Below, in pieces: positions 6,265 to 12,816 of a stretch of 12,816 bases of DNA; positions within the stretch are counted from its first letter, which is position 1, and every line of letters starts with the position of its first letter. The notes beneath the pieces were generated by a model. That model searched no databases and had not been told where the DNA came from. It saw nothing but the letters and a program-made list of their open reading frames with translations. This stretch comes from an uncultured Methanosarcinales archaeon. GTDB lineage: Archaea; Halobacteriota; Methanosarcinia; Methanotrichales; Methanotrichaceae. The position numbers and the translations under genes are program-made. Where the stretch lies: assembly GCA_937864385.1 (NCBI GenBank), contig CALMJN010000438.1, positions 1 through 12,816 of the forward strand. The letters run 5' to 3'.

Positions 6265-7487
6265 TCAGAATAGCCCAGCTCTCCTGCGGTGCAGAGTACA
6301 GCGGAATTCAAAGGGAGATCGAGAGGGCGGCAGAGACGGTTGGGGCCAAGCTGGTTTATCCTGAGGTCTCTTTGGACGATATACTCAATGTGGAGAATAC
6401 ATTCGGCGTCTCCGTATCATCAGGCGACCTGAATATGGCCATGGCCCGGGCGGTGCGCATTGTCCAGAATCCAGACCTCGCCGATGCGGTGATAGTCATG
6501 ACCTGCTTCCGCTGCGCTGAGGCGGCCATCATCCGATCCGAGATCAGAAAGTACATTCATGAAAACTCCAAGATTCCCGTCCTGAGCTACTCCTTTACCG
6601 AGAGGACCACGGCGGAGACGCTTCTGACCAGAATGGAAGCGCTGGTCACCACAGTCAAGTACCGGGGCCTCTTGGCCCGGGAGAAGCAGACCGGGCTGAC
6701 CGCCGGAATCGACTCCGGCTCCACCACCACCAAGGCGGTGGTTATGAAAGACAACCAGGTCATAGGCACGGGATGGAATCCCACCACCGAGGTCTTGCAG
6801 AGCGCTGAGGATGCCCTGACTGCCGCCCTCAAGATGTCCGGGGTGGCCAGAGAGGAGCTCCAAGCCACTGGCGTCACCGGATATGGGCGGTTTCTGGTGG
6901 GAAAGCACATCAACGCCAAACTGGTCCAGGAGGAGATCACAGTCAACTCCAAGGGGGCCGTCTTTTTGGCCGACGCCCAGAGGGGTCCGGCTACGGTCAT
7001 TGATATCGGCGGCATGGACAACAAGGCCATCTCGGTGCAGGACGGAATTCCCGGCGGCTTTACCATGGGCGGAATCTGTGCCGGAGCTTCCGGCCGGTTT
7101 TTGGAGCTGACGGCCAAGCGTCTGGGTGTGGACATCACTGAGCTGGGCAAGCTGGCGCTGAAGGGCGACTATCAAAACGTGGCCATGAACAGCTACTGCA
7201 TAGTTTTCGGCACCCAGAGCCTGGTCAACAATCTGGCCATGGGCCGAAAGCCGGAGGACGTGGCCATGGCCGCCTGCCACTCTGTGGCGGAGCAGGTCTA
7301 TGAGCAGCAGCTACAAGAGGTGGAGGTTAAAGAGCCGGTGATCATGGTGGGTGGGACATCATTGATCGAGGGGCTGCCCAAAGCCATGGAAGAGCTTCTT
7401 CAGATCAAGGTCACTGTTCCCAAGTACGCCCAGTACATCGGAGCGGTGGGTGCGGCGCTGCTGGTCTCGGGGCTGCTGGAGGAATAG
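6261..7487 (+). CDS. mmp15: Methanogenesis marker protein 15, BadF/HgdC-type ATP-dependent [4Fe-4S] activator
   Basis: The 408-residue product joins a methanogen-specific N-terminal domain (about 1-140) to an ASKHA ATPase of the BadF/BadG/HgdC family. In the ATPase part the phosphate-1 loop is DSGSTTTK (151-158), phosphate-2 is DIGGMDNK (248-255) and the adenosine motif is MVGGTS (362-367). Cys273 in [11 protein letters not shown] and Cys313 in NSYCIVFG match the two cysteines that, in dimeric family members, hold one [4Fe-4S] cluster between subunits. Such proteins use ATP hydrolysis to push an electron to very low potential, which is what Ni(II)-F430 reduction needs. A direct role in MCR activation is inference. 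The N-domain adds Cys9, Cys82 and Cys85 (CFRC), a possible second cluster or acceptor site. Phosphate-2 reads GGMDNK rather than the more usual GGQDxK. Confidence 0.92.
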   Translation: MIRIAQLSCGAEYSGIQREIERAAETVGAKLVYPEVSLDDILNVENTFGVSVSSGDLNMAMARAVRIVQNPDLADAVIVMTCFRCAEAAIIRSEIRKYIHENSKIPVLSYSFTERTTAETLLTRMEALVTTVKYRGLLAREKQTGLTAGIDSGSTTTKAVVMKDNQVIGTGWNPTTEVLQSAEDALTAALKMSGVAREELQATGVTGYGRFLVGKHINAKLVQEEITVNSKGAVFLADAQRGPATVIDIGGMDNKAISVQDGIPGGFTMGGICAGASGRFLELTAKRLGVDITELGKLALKGDYQNVAMNSYCIVFGTQSLVNNLAMGRKPEDVAMAACHSVAEQVYEQQLQEVEVKEPVIMVGGTSLIEGLPKAMEELLQIKVTVPKYAQYIGAVGAALLVSGLLEE

Positions 7488-7489
7488 AG

Positions 7490-8062
7490 ATGGACCCAAT
7501 GGAGGTCTTCAAGATCGAGGTTACGGGGGAAGAGGAATACGGGGCGAAGAAGTACCGTGAGATCATCATGGACATCCTGCAGGACCTCGGCCTCATACGG
7601 TCCATAGGCAAGCTATATGTTTATGTGGATATAAAAAAGCCGTTCTTTTCCGTCTTCGGCCTACTTCGCTCCGGAATTCCTCCTCTGACGGCCAATGATG
7701 TGGGCGATGTGATGAAGGTCCAGGGCGGCTATCAGATCAAGATCAACGATGAAGAGCATATGGCCGACCTGCTGAAAGTGCTCTGGGAGCATTACGGCAG
7801 GGAGAGGGTGGAGCAGCCGGCCAGGGATGTGGTGATCATCGCTTCGGACAGCTCGCCCGGCGAGCTGGTGGTGGCGGACCTGGAGGCGGAGTTTTTGCAG
7901 GATCTCACCGATGCCCTGGTCAGGATTGCTCCGGAGGGCTTTCGCAACCGGCGCAATGAGATGACCAAGGACAGCTTCCTTTTCATAGCTGCCGAGGAGA
8001 GTCTGACCCCTGAGATGATATCTGAGATCAAAGAGAAGATCCGGGAGATGGAGAATGCTTGA
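7490..8062 (+). CDS. mmp17: Methanogenesis marker protein 17
   Basis: Mmp17 is a conserved methanogen protein that purifies with A2, McrC, Mmp3 and Mmp7 in the MCR activation complex. This copy has 190 residues, no cysteine, no membrane segment and no recognisable catalytic motif. Conserved-looking parts are IKKPFFSVFGLLRSG (48-62), a GGYQIKI strand, and an acidic SSPGELVVADLEAEF stretch. The absence of cysteine points to a structural or adaptor role. ATG 7490 has GGAGGA at 7478-7483 with a 6-nt spacer; an in-frame ATG at 7499 is possible but worse placed. The 3' end overlaps mmp7 by 8 nt, so the two are almost surely translated together, as befits partners in one complex. Confidence 0.9.
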   Translation: MDPMEVFKIEVTGEEEYGAKKYREIIMDILQDLGLIRSIGKLYVYVDIKKPFFSVFGLLRSGIPPLTANDVGDVMKVQGGYQIKINDEEHMADLLKVLWEHYGRERVEQPARDVVIIASDSSPGELVVADLEAEFLQDLTDALVRIAPEGFRNRRNEMTKDSFLFIAAEESLTPEMISEIKEKIREMENA

Positions 8063-8978
8063 GCCTGTGATGTTCACGGGAGGGTTGTACAAGCACGACC
8101 TGGTAGTGGAGCTGGTGGAGGATCTGGGAGGATACATCCTGCAGAAGAATATGACTCAGACCGAGATCATACTCTTAATTCTGATTCCCGTGGAAGACAT
8201 GCCTGTCTTGCAGGCGCTGGTCAAGGAGCTGAGAGGGGAACTGGTTCGTGCCCCCCTGGCCGGAACTGAGGTGGCAGTGATAACGCCTACCCTGGCCATT
8301 CATCATCTGCCTCATGTGGCCTGCGATATAGCCGAATATCTGCGCCGGCATGGCTCCAAGACCAATATGATTGGCATGGCCAGAGGAGTGGGCCGGGAGA
8401 TCGCCCAGATCAATGAATATGAGAGCGCACTCATAAACGAGCATGATGCAGCGGTGTTCATCTACGGCAACTTTCAGGATTGCATCAAGAAAAAGGGGGA
8501 CCTGTACCGGAACCTCAGCGTTCCGGTGGTGGTCACCGGAGGACCGGAGATCGATCCCAAGGAGCTGCCTTATGCCTTCGACTATGTCCAGAACATAGGG
8601 AGGATGGCCCATAGATCGAGAAAGGCCACGGAGATAGGATCTCTGGACAAGATCGTGGATGCTGTGGGCCGGGCACTGGATAAGACCAGGGCTTCAATAG
8701 CCAAGGATCCTCTCACCACCTCTCCGCCCCGGATCATGGACGCGGTGCGGGAGCAGGTGCCGGAGGTGGAGTTCTCCTACTCCCCCCTTCCCATCGCCCT
8801 CAACCTGAACGGACTGCGGATCAAGCTTCCCTTCAGCCGCTTCAAGGATGCAGTGGCGGCGGTGAGCTTCGATGAGGGGGTTCGCCTGGGTGAGATCGCC
8901 ACCATAAGGCCCTCCCAGATGAAGGACTATATACTGGTTAGGATATTGCCCGCTTCAGAGACCGGGTTTGTATTTTAA
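8055..8978 (+). CDS. mmp7: Methanogenesis marker protein 7
   Basis: Mmp7 (307 residues) is a methanogen-specific component of the MCR activation complex, associated with McrC, Mmp17, Mmp3 and A2. The N-terminal half alternates strands and helices (MFTGGLYKHD at 6-15, then a hydrophobic EIILLILIPVED strand). It carries an AIHHLPHVACDIAEYLRRHG segment (81-100) and MIGMARGVG (105-113), then YGNFQDCIKKK (137-147) and PVVVTGGPEID. Only two cysteines occur, Cys90 and Cys143, with His83, His84 and His87 just before Cys90; these are the plausible metal or cluster ligands. The C-terminal third (about 245-300) looks like a separate small domain. ATG 8055 lies inside mmp17 with GGGAG or GGAG just upstream. 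It is the last clear member of the tight operon, and no strong terminator follows. Confidence 0.9.
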   Translation: MLEPVMFTGGLYKHDLVVELVEDLGGYILQKNMTQTEIILLILIPVEDMPVLQALVKELRGELVRAPLAGTEVAVITPTLAIHHLPHVACDIAEYLRRHGSKTNMIGMARGVGREIAQINEYESALINEHDAAVFIYGNFQDCIKKKGDLYRNLSVPVVVTGGPEIDPKELPYAFDYVQNIGRMAHRSRKATEIGSLDKIVDAVGRALDKTRASIAKDPLTTSPPRIMDAVREQVPEVEFSYSPLPIALNLNGLRIKLPFSRFKDAVAAVSFDEGVRLGEIATIRPSQMKDYILVRILPASETGFVF

Positions 8979-9041
8979 AAGGTTCAGGTTCGGTGCTCTA
9001 AAAGAGGCGATAGAGGATGAGCATAAAGGCAGGGAAGAGCA

Positions 9042-9494
9042 ATGGGCTTTGAGGATGAGCTGGATGCCATACTGGTCAAGGGCAAGGATAAGGCAGCGCA
9101 GGATATCCTGAAATCGATAGAAAGCACCTATGGGGAGGTCCCTTACGTCTTTCAGTTTATGAAGGACAGCCCGGAGATCTTCATCACCAAGGTGCTGCAC
9201 AACAATGCCATCCAGAGAAGCTCGGCTCTGGATGCCAAGACAATTGAGCTGATATCTGTGGCCGTCTCGGCGGCCATGAGATGCAGCCACTGCCTGAAGC
9301 TGCACATCCGCATCGCCGCCAATCTAGGCATCCCGGACGACCAGATCGCAGCCGCCGTTTTTCTGGCGGGAAATCTTGTCAATGCCAGCGTCCTGGCCAC
9401 TGCCACCCGGCATCTGGACGAGGAGAGGGATGTCTGCCGGGCCTGCGGCATCGGCAGCGGGACCTGCGAGATACATGGGGAAAGGCGGGACTGA
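9042..9494 (+). CDS. AhpD/carboxymuconolactone decarboxylase-family protein with a C-terminal cysteine tail
   Basis: The 150-residue protein has the all-helical AhpD-like fold signature. MRCSHCLKLHIRIAANLG (79-96) contains the redox motif CxxCxxxH (Cys81, Cys84, His88), and AVFLAGNLVNASVLAT follows. In characterised AhpD-type proteins the two cysteines act in peroxide or disulfide reduction; carboxymuconolactone decarboxylase itself lacks them, so thiol redox is the better guess. The last 20 residues add a second cluster, CRACGIGSGTCEIHG, with Cys132, Cys135, Cys142 and His145. This is unusual for the family and looks like a small zinc or iron site. The start at 9042 follows a purine-rich GGCAGGGAAGAG. 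The gene lies 63 nt after mmp7 on the same strand, so it may be read through from the operon, though this is not shown. Confidence 0.85.
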   Translation: MGFEDELDAILVKGKDKAAQDILKSIESTYGEVPYVFQFMKDSPEIFITKVLHNNAIQRSSALDAKTIELISVAVSAAMRCSHCLKLHIRIAANLGIPDDQIAAAVFLAGNLVNASVLATATRHLDEERDVCRACGIGSGTCEIHGERRD

Positions 9495-9516
9495 AAGCCC
9501 CCGGCTCACCGGTCAA

Positions 9517-9525
9517 TTTTTATCT
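9517..9525 (+). promoter_or_regulatory. Candidate TATA box for the regulator-rlmH unit
   Basis: TTTTTATCT lies in the 74-bp spacer after the AhpD-like gene, about 45-52 nt before the ATG at 9569. The spacer is clearly AT-richer than its surroundings. The same T-run could instead help end upstream transcription, as oligo-T does in archaea. Confidence 0.35.
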
Positions 9526-9568
9526 ATTTTCCAGACATAGCTCTATTTTAGCAGACGACGAGGATACT

Positions 9569-9856
9569 ATGCCCGCAGAGGACAAGGATCAGGATCGTGG
9601 CTGGCAGGGGTCGGAGGGCCATCGCTTCGCCCTGGAGGTCCTGCAGCTCGCGCTGCGGCGGCAGATGCTCCGGCTGGTCGCCGGGGGTATGAAAGATAGA
9701 GAGCAGATCGGCCAGGCGCTCAAGCTCAGCCCTTCGTTGGTCGATTATCACCTCTTTATGCTGGAAAAAGCCCTGGTCGTCGAGAGATGTGAGGCGGGCT
9801 GGGAGGCCAGCCGCACCGGCCTGCTCTTTTTGGAGAAGGTGGAGAGCGGGGCGTGA
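9569..9856 (+). CDS. Small ArsR-like winged-helix transcriptional regulator
   Basis: This 95-residue protein is a minimal winged helix-turn-helix. After a polar start of ~18 residues come helix one (FALEVLQLALRRQMLRLVA), GGMKDREQIGQAL and the recognition helix KLSPSLVDYHLFMLEKA (52-68). A short wing (LVVERCEAGWEASRT) and a final helix follow. The SPSLVDYHLFMLEKALVVER pattern is close to the ArsR-type 'xVSxHLxxLExxGLV' rule. Only one cysteine is present (Cys74), so no CxC metal sensor is seen. The frame is open upstream into the AhpD-like gene, but ATG 9569, with CGAGGA five nt before it, is the natural start. Its stop overlaps the rlmH start (GTGA), so it is probably co-translated with rlmH. 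Its targets are unknown. Confidence 0.8.
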   Translation: MPAEDKDQDRGWQGSEGHRFALEVLQLALRRQMLRLVAGGMKDREQIGQALKLSPSLVDYHLFMLEKALVVERCEAGWEASRTGLLFLEKVESGA

Positions 9857-10335
9857 TCATCCGGATCATAGCCGTGGGCCGGCTGAGGGAGAGATACTGG
9901 CAGGAGGCGGCAGCGGACTATGCCCGGCGCATCCGCCCCTACGCCCGGCTGGAGATAGAGGAGGTGGCCGAAGCCCGGCTCAAGGATGGAGCCTCGGCAG
10001 CGGAGGAGAAGAAGGCCATGCAGGAGGAGGGGCGGGCCATCCTGGAGAGGCTGAAGGGGCATGAAGGAGCGGTGGTGGCCCTGGACCGTCAGGGCAGGAG
10101 CCTGGACTCTTTGCAGATGGCGGCATGGCTGGAGGAGATGATCCTGGAAGGGCGTGGCGATGTGGCCTATGTCATCGGCGGGTCGTTGGGGCTGGCTCCG
10201 GAGGTATTGCAGAGGGCGGAGTGCAGGCTCTCTTTTTCCAGGATGACCTTTCCCCATCAGATGATGAGGGTGATTCTGCTGGAGCAGATCTATAGGGGGA
10301 TGAGGATAATGAGAAAGGAGCCGTATCACAAATGA
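9853..10335 (+). CDS. rlmH: 23S rRNA (pseudouridine-1915-N3)-methyltransferase
   Basis: RlmH is a small SPOUT-class methyltransferase that adds a methyl group from S-adenosylmethionine to pseudouridine 1915 (E. coli numbering) in helix 69 of the large ribosomal RNA. The 160-residue length is typical. Visible motifs are ALDRQG (76-81), the glycine-rich knot loop VIGGSLGL (107-114) that binds the cofactor, the FPHQMMRVILLEQIYR helix (133-148), and the terminal EPYHK (156-160) that is nearly invariant in the family. GTG at 9853 is used: it overlaps the regulator's stop by 4 nt and gives MIIRIIAVGRL, the usual first strand. RlmH is widespread in bacteria and patchy in archaea. Pairing with a winged-helix gene looks like a local feature. 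Confidence 0.93.
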   Translation: MIIRIIAVGRLRERYWQEAAADYARRIRPYARLEIEEVAEARLKDGASAAEEKKAMQEEGRAILERLKGHEGAVVALDRQGRSLDSLQMAAWLEEMILEGRGDVAYVIGGSLGLAPEVLQRAECRLSFSRMTFPHQMMRVILLEQIYRGMRIMRKEPYHK

Positions 10336-10353
10336 GGGGATATCAAGCAATTC

Positions 10354-10361
10354 AGTTTATC
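10354..10361 (+). promoter_or_regulatory. Candidate TATA box upstream of the restriction-modification gene
   Basis: AGTTTATC in the 87-bp spacer between rlmH and the next gene lies about 62-69 nt before the TTG start. Transcription would begin near 10385. Just downstream, GCTTTTTGG (10377-10385) is a short T-run that could weakly terminate rlmH transcripts. Both are weak calls. Confidence 0.25.
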
Positions 10362-10409
10362 TCTGCTGTCCCGCAAGCTTTTTGGTGTGAGCCATGTTTG
10401 AAATGGGCC

Positions 10410-10416
10410 GAGGAGA
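10410..10416 (+). promoter_or_regulatory. Ribosome-binding site setting the TTG start of the restriction-modification gene
   Basis: CGAGGAG ends 6 nt before the TTG at 10423. The ATGs at 10394 and 10403 are in another frame that stops soon, so this site decides the start. Confidence 0.6.
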
Positions 10417-10422
10417 GAAAGA

Positions 10423-12506
10423 TTGGCGGAGCCGGCGGAGTCAAACGATAAGCAGAACCTGTTCAGCAACAGCGGCCTATTTTCAAACCACTATCTGGAG
10501 AATATGATCCAGAAGTCTCCCGTGTGGAATGACGACGCCAGTCTAGCTGAGGTTTACTCGGCGATTAGGGATATCTACATCAAAAAGAGCCGGAATTTCG
10601 AGAGATACGTCGAGGCGGATCTGGAGCACAACTGGATCCGTCCGGTACTGGACAGACTGGGCCATTATTACGGGGTGCAGGAGAGCGTGCATCAGGACCC
10701 CCTCAAGCCGGATTATGCCTTCTTTGCCGATAAGGAGGCCCTGGATGAGGCCTATTCCCATAAGAAGGGTTCAGATGATTTCTACAAAAATGCTGTTGTG
10801 GTAGGGGACGCCAAGGCCTGGAATGTGGCCCTGGACAAGAGCCGGCAGGGAAAGGTACTGAGGGAAGCAGCCAATCCCAGCCTTCAGATCGACAACTACC
10901 TGAGAGCGACGCCGCCCAAGTGGGCCATTCTGACCAACGGCAGGCTCTGGCGGCTCTATCATGAGGATACCAGCTTCAAGCTGGACTGCTTTTATGAGGT
11001 CAATCTGCCTGAGCTGATGAAGCAGGTGGAGAGGACGGGGGAGACGGAGCCCTTCAAGTACTTTTATCTCTTCTTCCGGCGGCAGGCCTTCCCGGAGGAG
11101 CCTCTGGGCACATCCTTCCTGGATAGGGTGAGGCAGGAGAGCCTGGCCTATGCCCAGAAGGTTGGCAGCGACCTGCAGGAGAATGTCTACCGGGCGATGA
11201 AGATCCTGGCGGAGGGCTTTTTCGCCGAGCCGTCCAATTCGCTGTCGCACTCGGAAGAGGACATCAGGGAAGTTCAGGACAACTCCATGCGCCTGCTCTA
11301 CCGGCTTTTATTCATCTTCTATGCTGAGAGCAGGAAGCTTCTGGATACCGATAACAGGCGCTACAGGGAGATGAGCCTCAAGAAGCTCAAGGAGGAGATT
11401 GCAGAGAAGCTGGATCAGGGTGAGGCCCCTCTGGCGGTCCGGTCCACCTACTGGGAGGGGCTGCGGGATTTATTCCGGCTGATCAACGACGGGAGCGAGG
11501 CCTTCGGCTACTCCCGAGAGGAGTTTTATATCCCGGCTTACAACGGCGGGCTCTTCGACCCGGTGAAAAATCCATTTCTGTCCGGCAAGAAGATCGGAAA
11601 CTCCTATCTGGCAGAGGCCCTTGACCTTCTGGCCCGCTCGGATGGGGAGAGGGGAAAGGCCTATGTGGACTACTCCTCCCTGGACATCCGGCACCTGGGA
11701 TCGATTTACGAGGGAATTCTGGAGTATAGGCTGCACCTGGCTGGGGAGTGCATGGCAGCGGTCCGGGAGAAGGGCAAGGAGGTCTGGCTGGCTCAAAGCC
11801 AGGTGGGAGCCAGGAAGGTCACAGACAGGGTTGAGGCAGGCCGGCTTTATCTGGTCACGGACAAGGGGGAGCGGAAAGCCACCGGCTCGTTTTATACGCC
11901 GGAGTATATCGTCAAGTACATCGTCAAGAACACCCTGGGGCCGCTGATCGATAAGATGATGGAGGAGGCGATGATGTCCGCCGATCTGAGGCCAGGGCTG
12001 CTCAAGAAGCTTCTCTCCCTCAAGGTTCTGGACCCGGCCATGGGCTCGGGCCACTTTCTGGTGGAGGCCACGGACTACATCGCCCGGGAGATCATCCACG
12101 CCCGGGAGATGGCCAGGCAGGAGGAGCTGGAGTCGGAGGCGGTAGCCGAGGCGGATATCCACTGGGCCCGCCGGGAGGTGGTCAGAAACTGCATCTACGG
12201 CGTGGACCTCAATCCCATGGCCGTGGAGCTGGCCAAGCTATCCCTCTGGCTGACCACAGTGGCGGCGAACAAGCCGCTATCCTTTCTGGACCATCACCTG
12301 CGATGCGGCAACAGCCTGATAGGAGCAGAGCTGGAACGGCTCACAGTGCTGCCGGGCCGGCCTTCCGAGGATACGCCTCTCTGGAGCTTTGGCCTACGGA
12401 GCCACACGGAAGGGCTGCTGAAGAAATACAGCCTCATGGCAGCGCTTCCCGACGACAGCCTGGCCATGGTGAAATGGAAGGAGGATCAGTTCCGGCAGAT
12501 CAGGGA
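10423..12506 (+). CDS. Eco57I-like nuclease-methyltransferase (type IIG-type restriction enzyme), 3' truncated
   Basis: From TTG 10423 the frame is open to the window end, but real homology stops near codon 690. The N-terminal ~150 residues look like a PD-(D/E)XK nuclease: KPDYAFF with Asp97, and VVVGDAKAW with Asp129 and Lys131. A long helical linker follows. Next is an N6-adenine methyltransferase: motif X-like ATGSFYTPEYIVKYI (486-500), motif I VLDPAMGSGHFLVEA (535-549) for S-adenosylmethionine, and IYGVDLNPMAVELAKLSLWL (591-610). The catalytic NPPY motif and any target-recognition domain are missing because the sequence changes origin about 12490-12510. Such proteins cut and methylate DNA with one polypeptide; BREX PglX is a relative, but PglX lacks a nuclease. 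No other BREX or type I genes are visible. The end coordinate is an estimate. Whether the complete gene is functional cannot be judged. Confidence 0.85.
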
Positions 12507-12584
12507 GGGGGACCTCCGCACCTTCGACGTGGTGGTGGCCATGGACAGGGACAACCTGGCCGTCCTCGAGGAGATCTCCTCCGC
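12490..12584 (+). other. Stretch resembling part of a low-molecular-weight protein tyrosine phosphatase
   Basis: In the same frame as the methyltransferase, the translation RQIREGDLRTFDVVVAMDRD, followed directly by NLAVLEEI, fits the middle of low-molecular-weight tyrosine phosphatases. In that family a 'DFxxFDxVxAMDxxNL' segment follows the substrate pocket. It does not fit a methyltransferase motif IV, which would read FDxVxxNPPY. Neither the CX5R active-site loop nor the C-terminal DP motif is present, so this is at most a ~30-residue fragment. It may be foreign DNA joined at a chimeric point. The match is short and made by eye. Confidence 0.4.
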
Positions 12585-12618
12585 CGCCGGCGGCATTCCT
12601 GCGGCAAACGCGACGAAG
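12490..12618. other. Chimeric junction zone
   Basis: Left of this zone lies the archaeal methyltransferase on the plus strand. Right of it lies a high-GC fragment of an unrelated enzyme on the minus strand. Both genes are cut mid-domain in the zone, and between them is a short stretch like a third protein. No repeat, transposase or att-like site is seen. This is the pattern of an assembly or cloning join. Confidence 0.7.
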
Positions 12619-12816
12619 GCGAGGAGCATGCCGACCGACTTCCCCCCGATCAGGCCGGTCCCGATCATCCGCCTCCGGATGGCCCGCAGGTCGGAGGGGT
12701 CGAGCCACCGGGACGCCAGGTCGATCAGCCGCTCGTCCCGGGTCACCATCATCCGCAGGTCGCGGTGGAAGGTCCCGGTCCCCTCCTCGCCGGCGGACGC
12801 CCCCGGCGCCGCCTTG
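12618..12816 (-). CDS. Fragment of a PEP synthase/pyruvate phosphate dikinase-type protein, cut at both ends
   Basis: The minus strand is open from the right edge. It encodes a FHRDLRMMVTRDERLIDLA stretch, then RWLDPSDLRAIRRRMIGTGL, IGGKSVGMLLA. The IGTGLIGGKSVGMLLA run is the glycine-rich entry of the ATP-grasp nucleotide-binding domain in a PEP/pyruvate-dikinase-like family. The usual continuation (an ARAIL-type helix) is absent: after position 12618 the minus-strand frame reads FVAFAAGMPPAAEE, which does not fit. About 66 residues are visible. GC is strikingly high (45 of 60 bases in 12661-12720, 31 of 36 in 12781-12816), unlike the rest of the window. It probably comes from a high-GC bacterium. 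The true start lies beyond the edge. Confidence 0.7.

Noticed and set aside
6420-7280. 286-codon minus-strand open frame
   Set aside because: It is antisense to mmp15, whose ATPase motifs are intact, and has no recognisable domain or start signal.
9281-9568. N-terminal extension of the winged-helix gene by 96 codons
   Set aside because: It overlaps most of the second half of the AhpD-like gene in another frame and reads as Arg/Pro-rich nonsense. ATG 9569 has its own ribosome-binding site.
11470-12162. 230-codon minus-strand open frame
   Set aside because: It is antisense to the methyltransferase with motifs X and I. Composition is typical of a shadow.
12523-12549. FDVVVAMD taken as methyltransferase motif IV (FDxVxxNPPY)
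   Set aside because: The NPPY residues are absent and AMDRDNL fits the tyrosine phosphatase family better, so motif IV is regarded as missing.
10423-12816. A genuine methyltransferase-phosphatase fusion running to the window end
   Set aside because: Past about codon 720 the frame becomes Arg/Ser-rich and overlaps a real minus-strand protein fragment. The open frame there reflects high GC.

Overview
The window looks like a piece of a methanogenic archaeon's genome. Its core is an unbroken run of genes known only from methane-metabolising archaea: atwA (methyl-coenzyme M reductase component A2) followed by methanogenesis marker genes 3, 6, 5, 15, 17 and 7. GGAGG-type ribosome-binding sites, frequent TTG/GTG starts, TATA-like boxes and moderate-to-high GC fit a euryarchaeal methanogen. 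A Methanothrix-like member of the Methanosarcinia is my guess, but genus cannot be settled by reading alone.

Layout. Positions 1-134 hold the possible start of a minus-strand gene running off the left edge. Positions 262-768 (minus) encode a PPC/DUF296 protein, divergent from a small two-helix membrane protein (900-1511). The latter converges within 3 bp on a nitroreductase-family gene (minus, start at 2024). A ~240 bp divergent spacer then leads into the MCR-activation operon, 2263-8978: seven genes with gaps of -8 to +9 nt, nearly all with a Shine-Dalgarno inside the preceding gene. An AhpD/carboxymuconolactone decarboxylase-like gene follows 63 nt later (9042-9494). Next comes a two-gene unit of a small winged-helix regulator overlapping rlmH by 4 nt (9569-10335). 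A large nuclease-methyltransferase restriction-modification gene (TTG start at 10423) occupies most of the rest.

How the genes work together. A2 is an ATPase needed to reduce the Ni-F430 cofactor of methyl-coenzyme M reductase to active Ni(I). Mmp3, Mmp7 and Mmp17 are known partners of A2 and McrC in the activation complex. Mmp15 belongs to the ATP-driven [4Fe-4S] activator (BadF/HgdC) family, and Mmp5 and Mmp6 are conserved companions with cysteine motifs. The operon therefore codes much of the machinery that turns on the key enzyme of methanogenesis. The neighbouring AhpD-like protein may be a redox accessory (inference).

The last ~300 bp do not belong to the rest. The methyltransferase breaks off before its catalytic NPPY motif. 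A short stretch resembling a low-molecular-weight protein tyrosine phosphatase follows in frame. The final ~200 bp, at about 75% GC or higher, encode on the minus strand a fragment of a PEP synthase/pyruvate phosphate dikinase-type protein that is itself cut off. This is best explained as a chimeric assembly or library end rather than biology.
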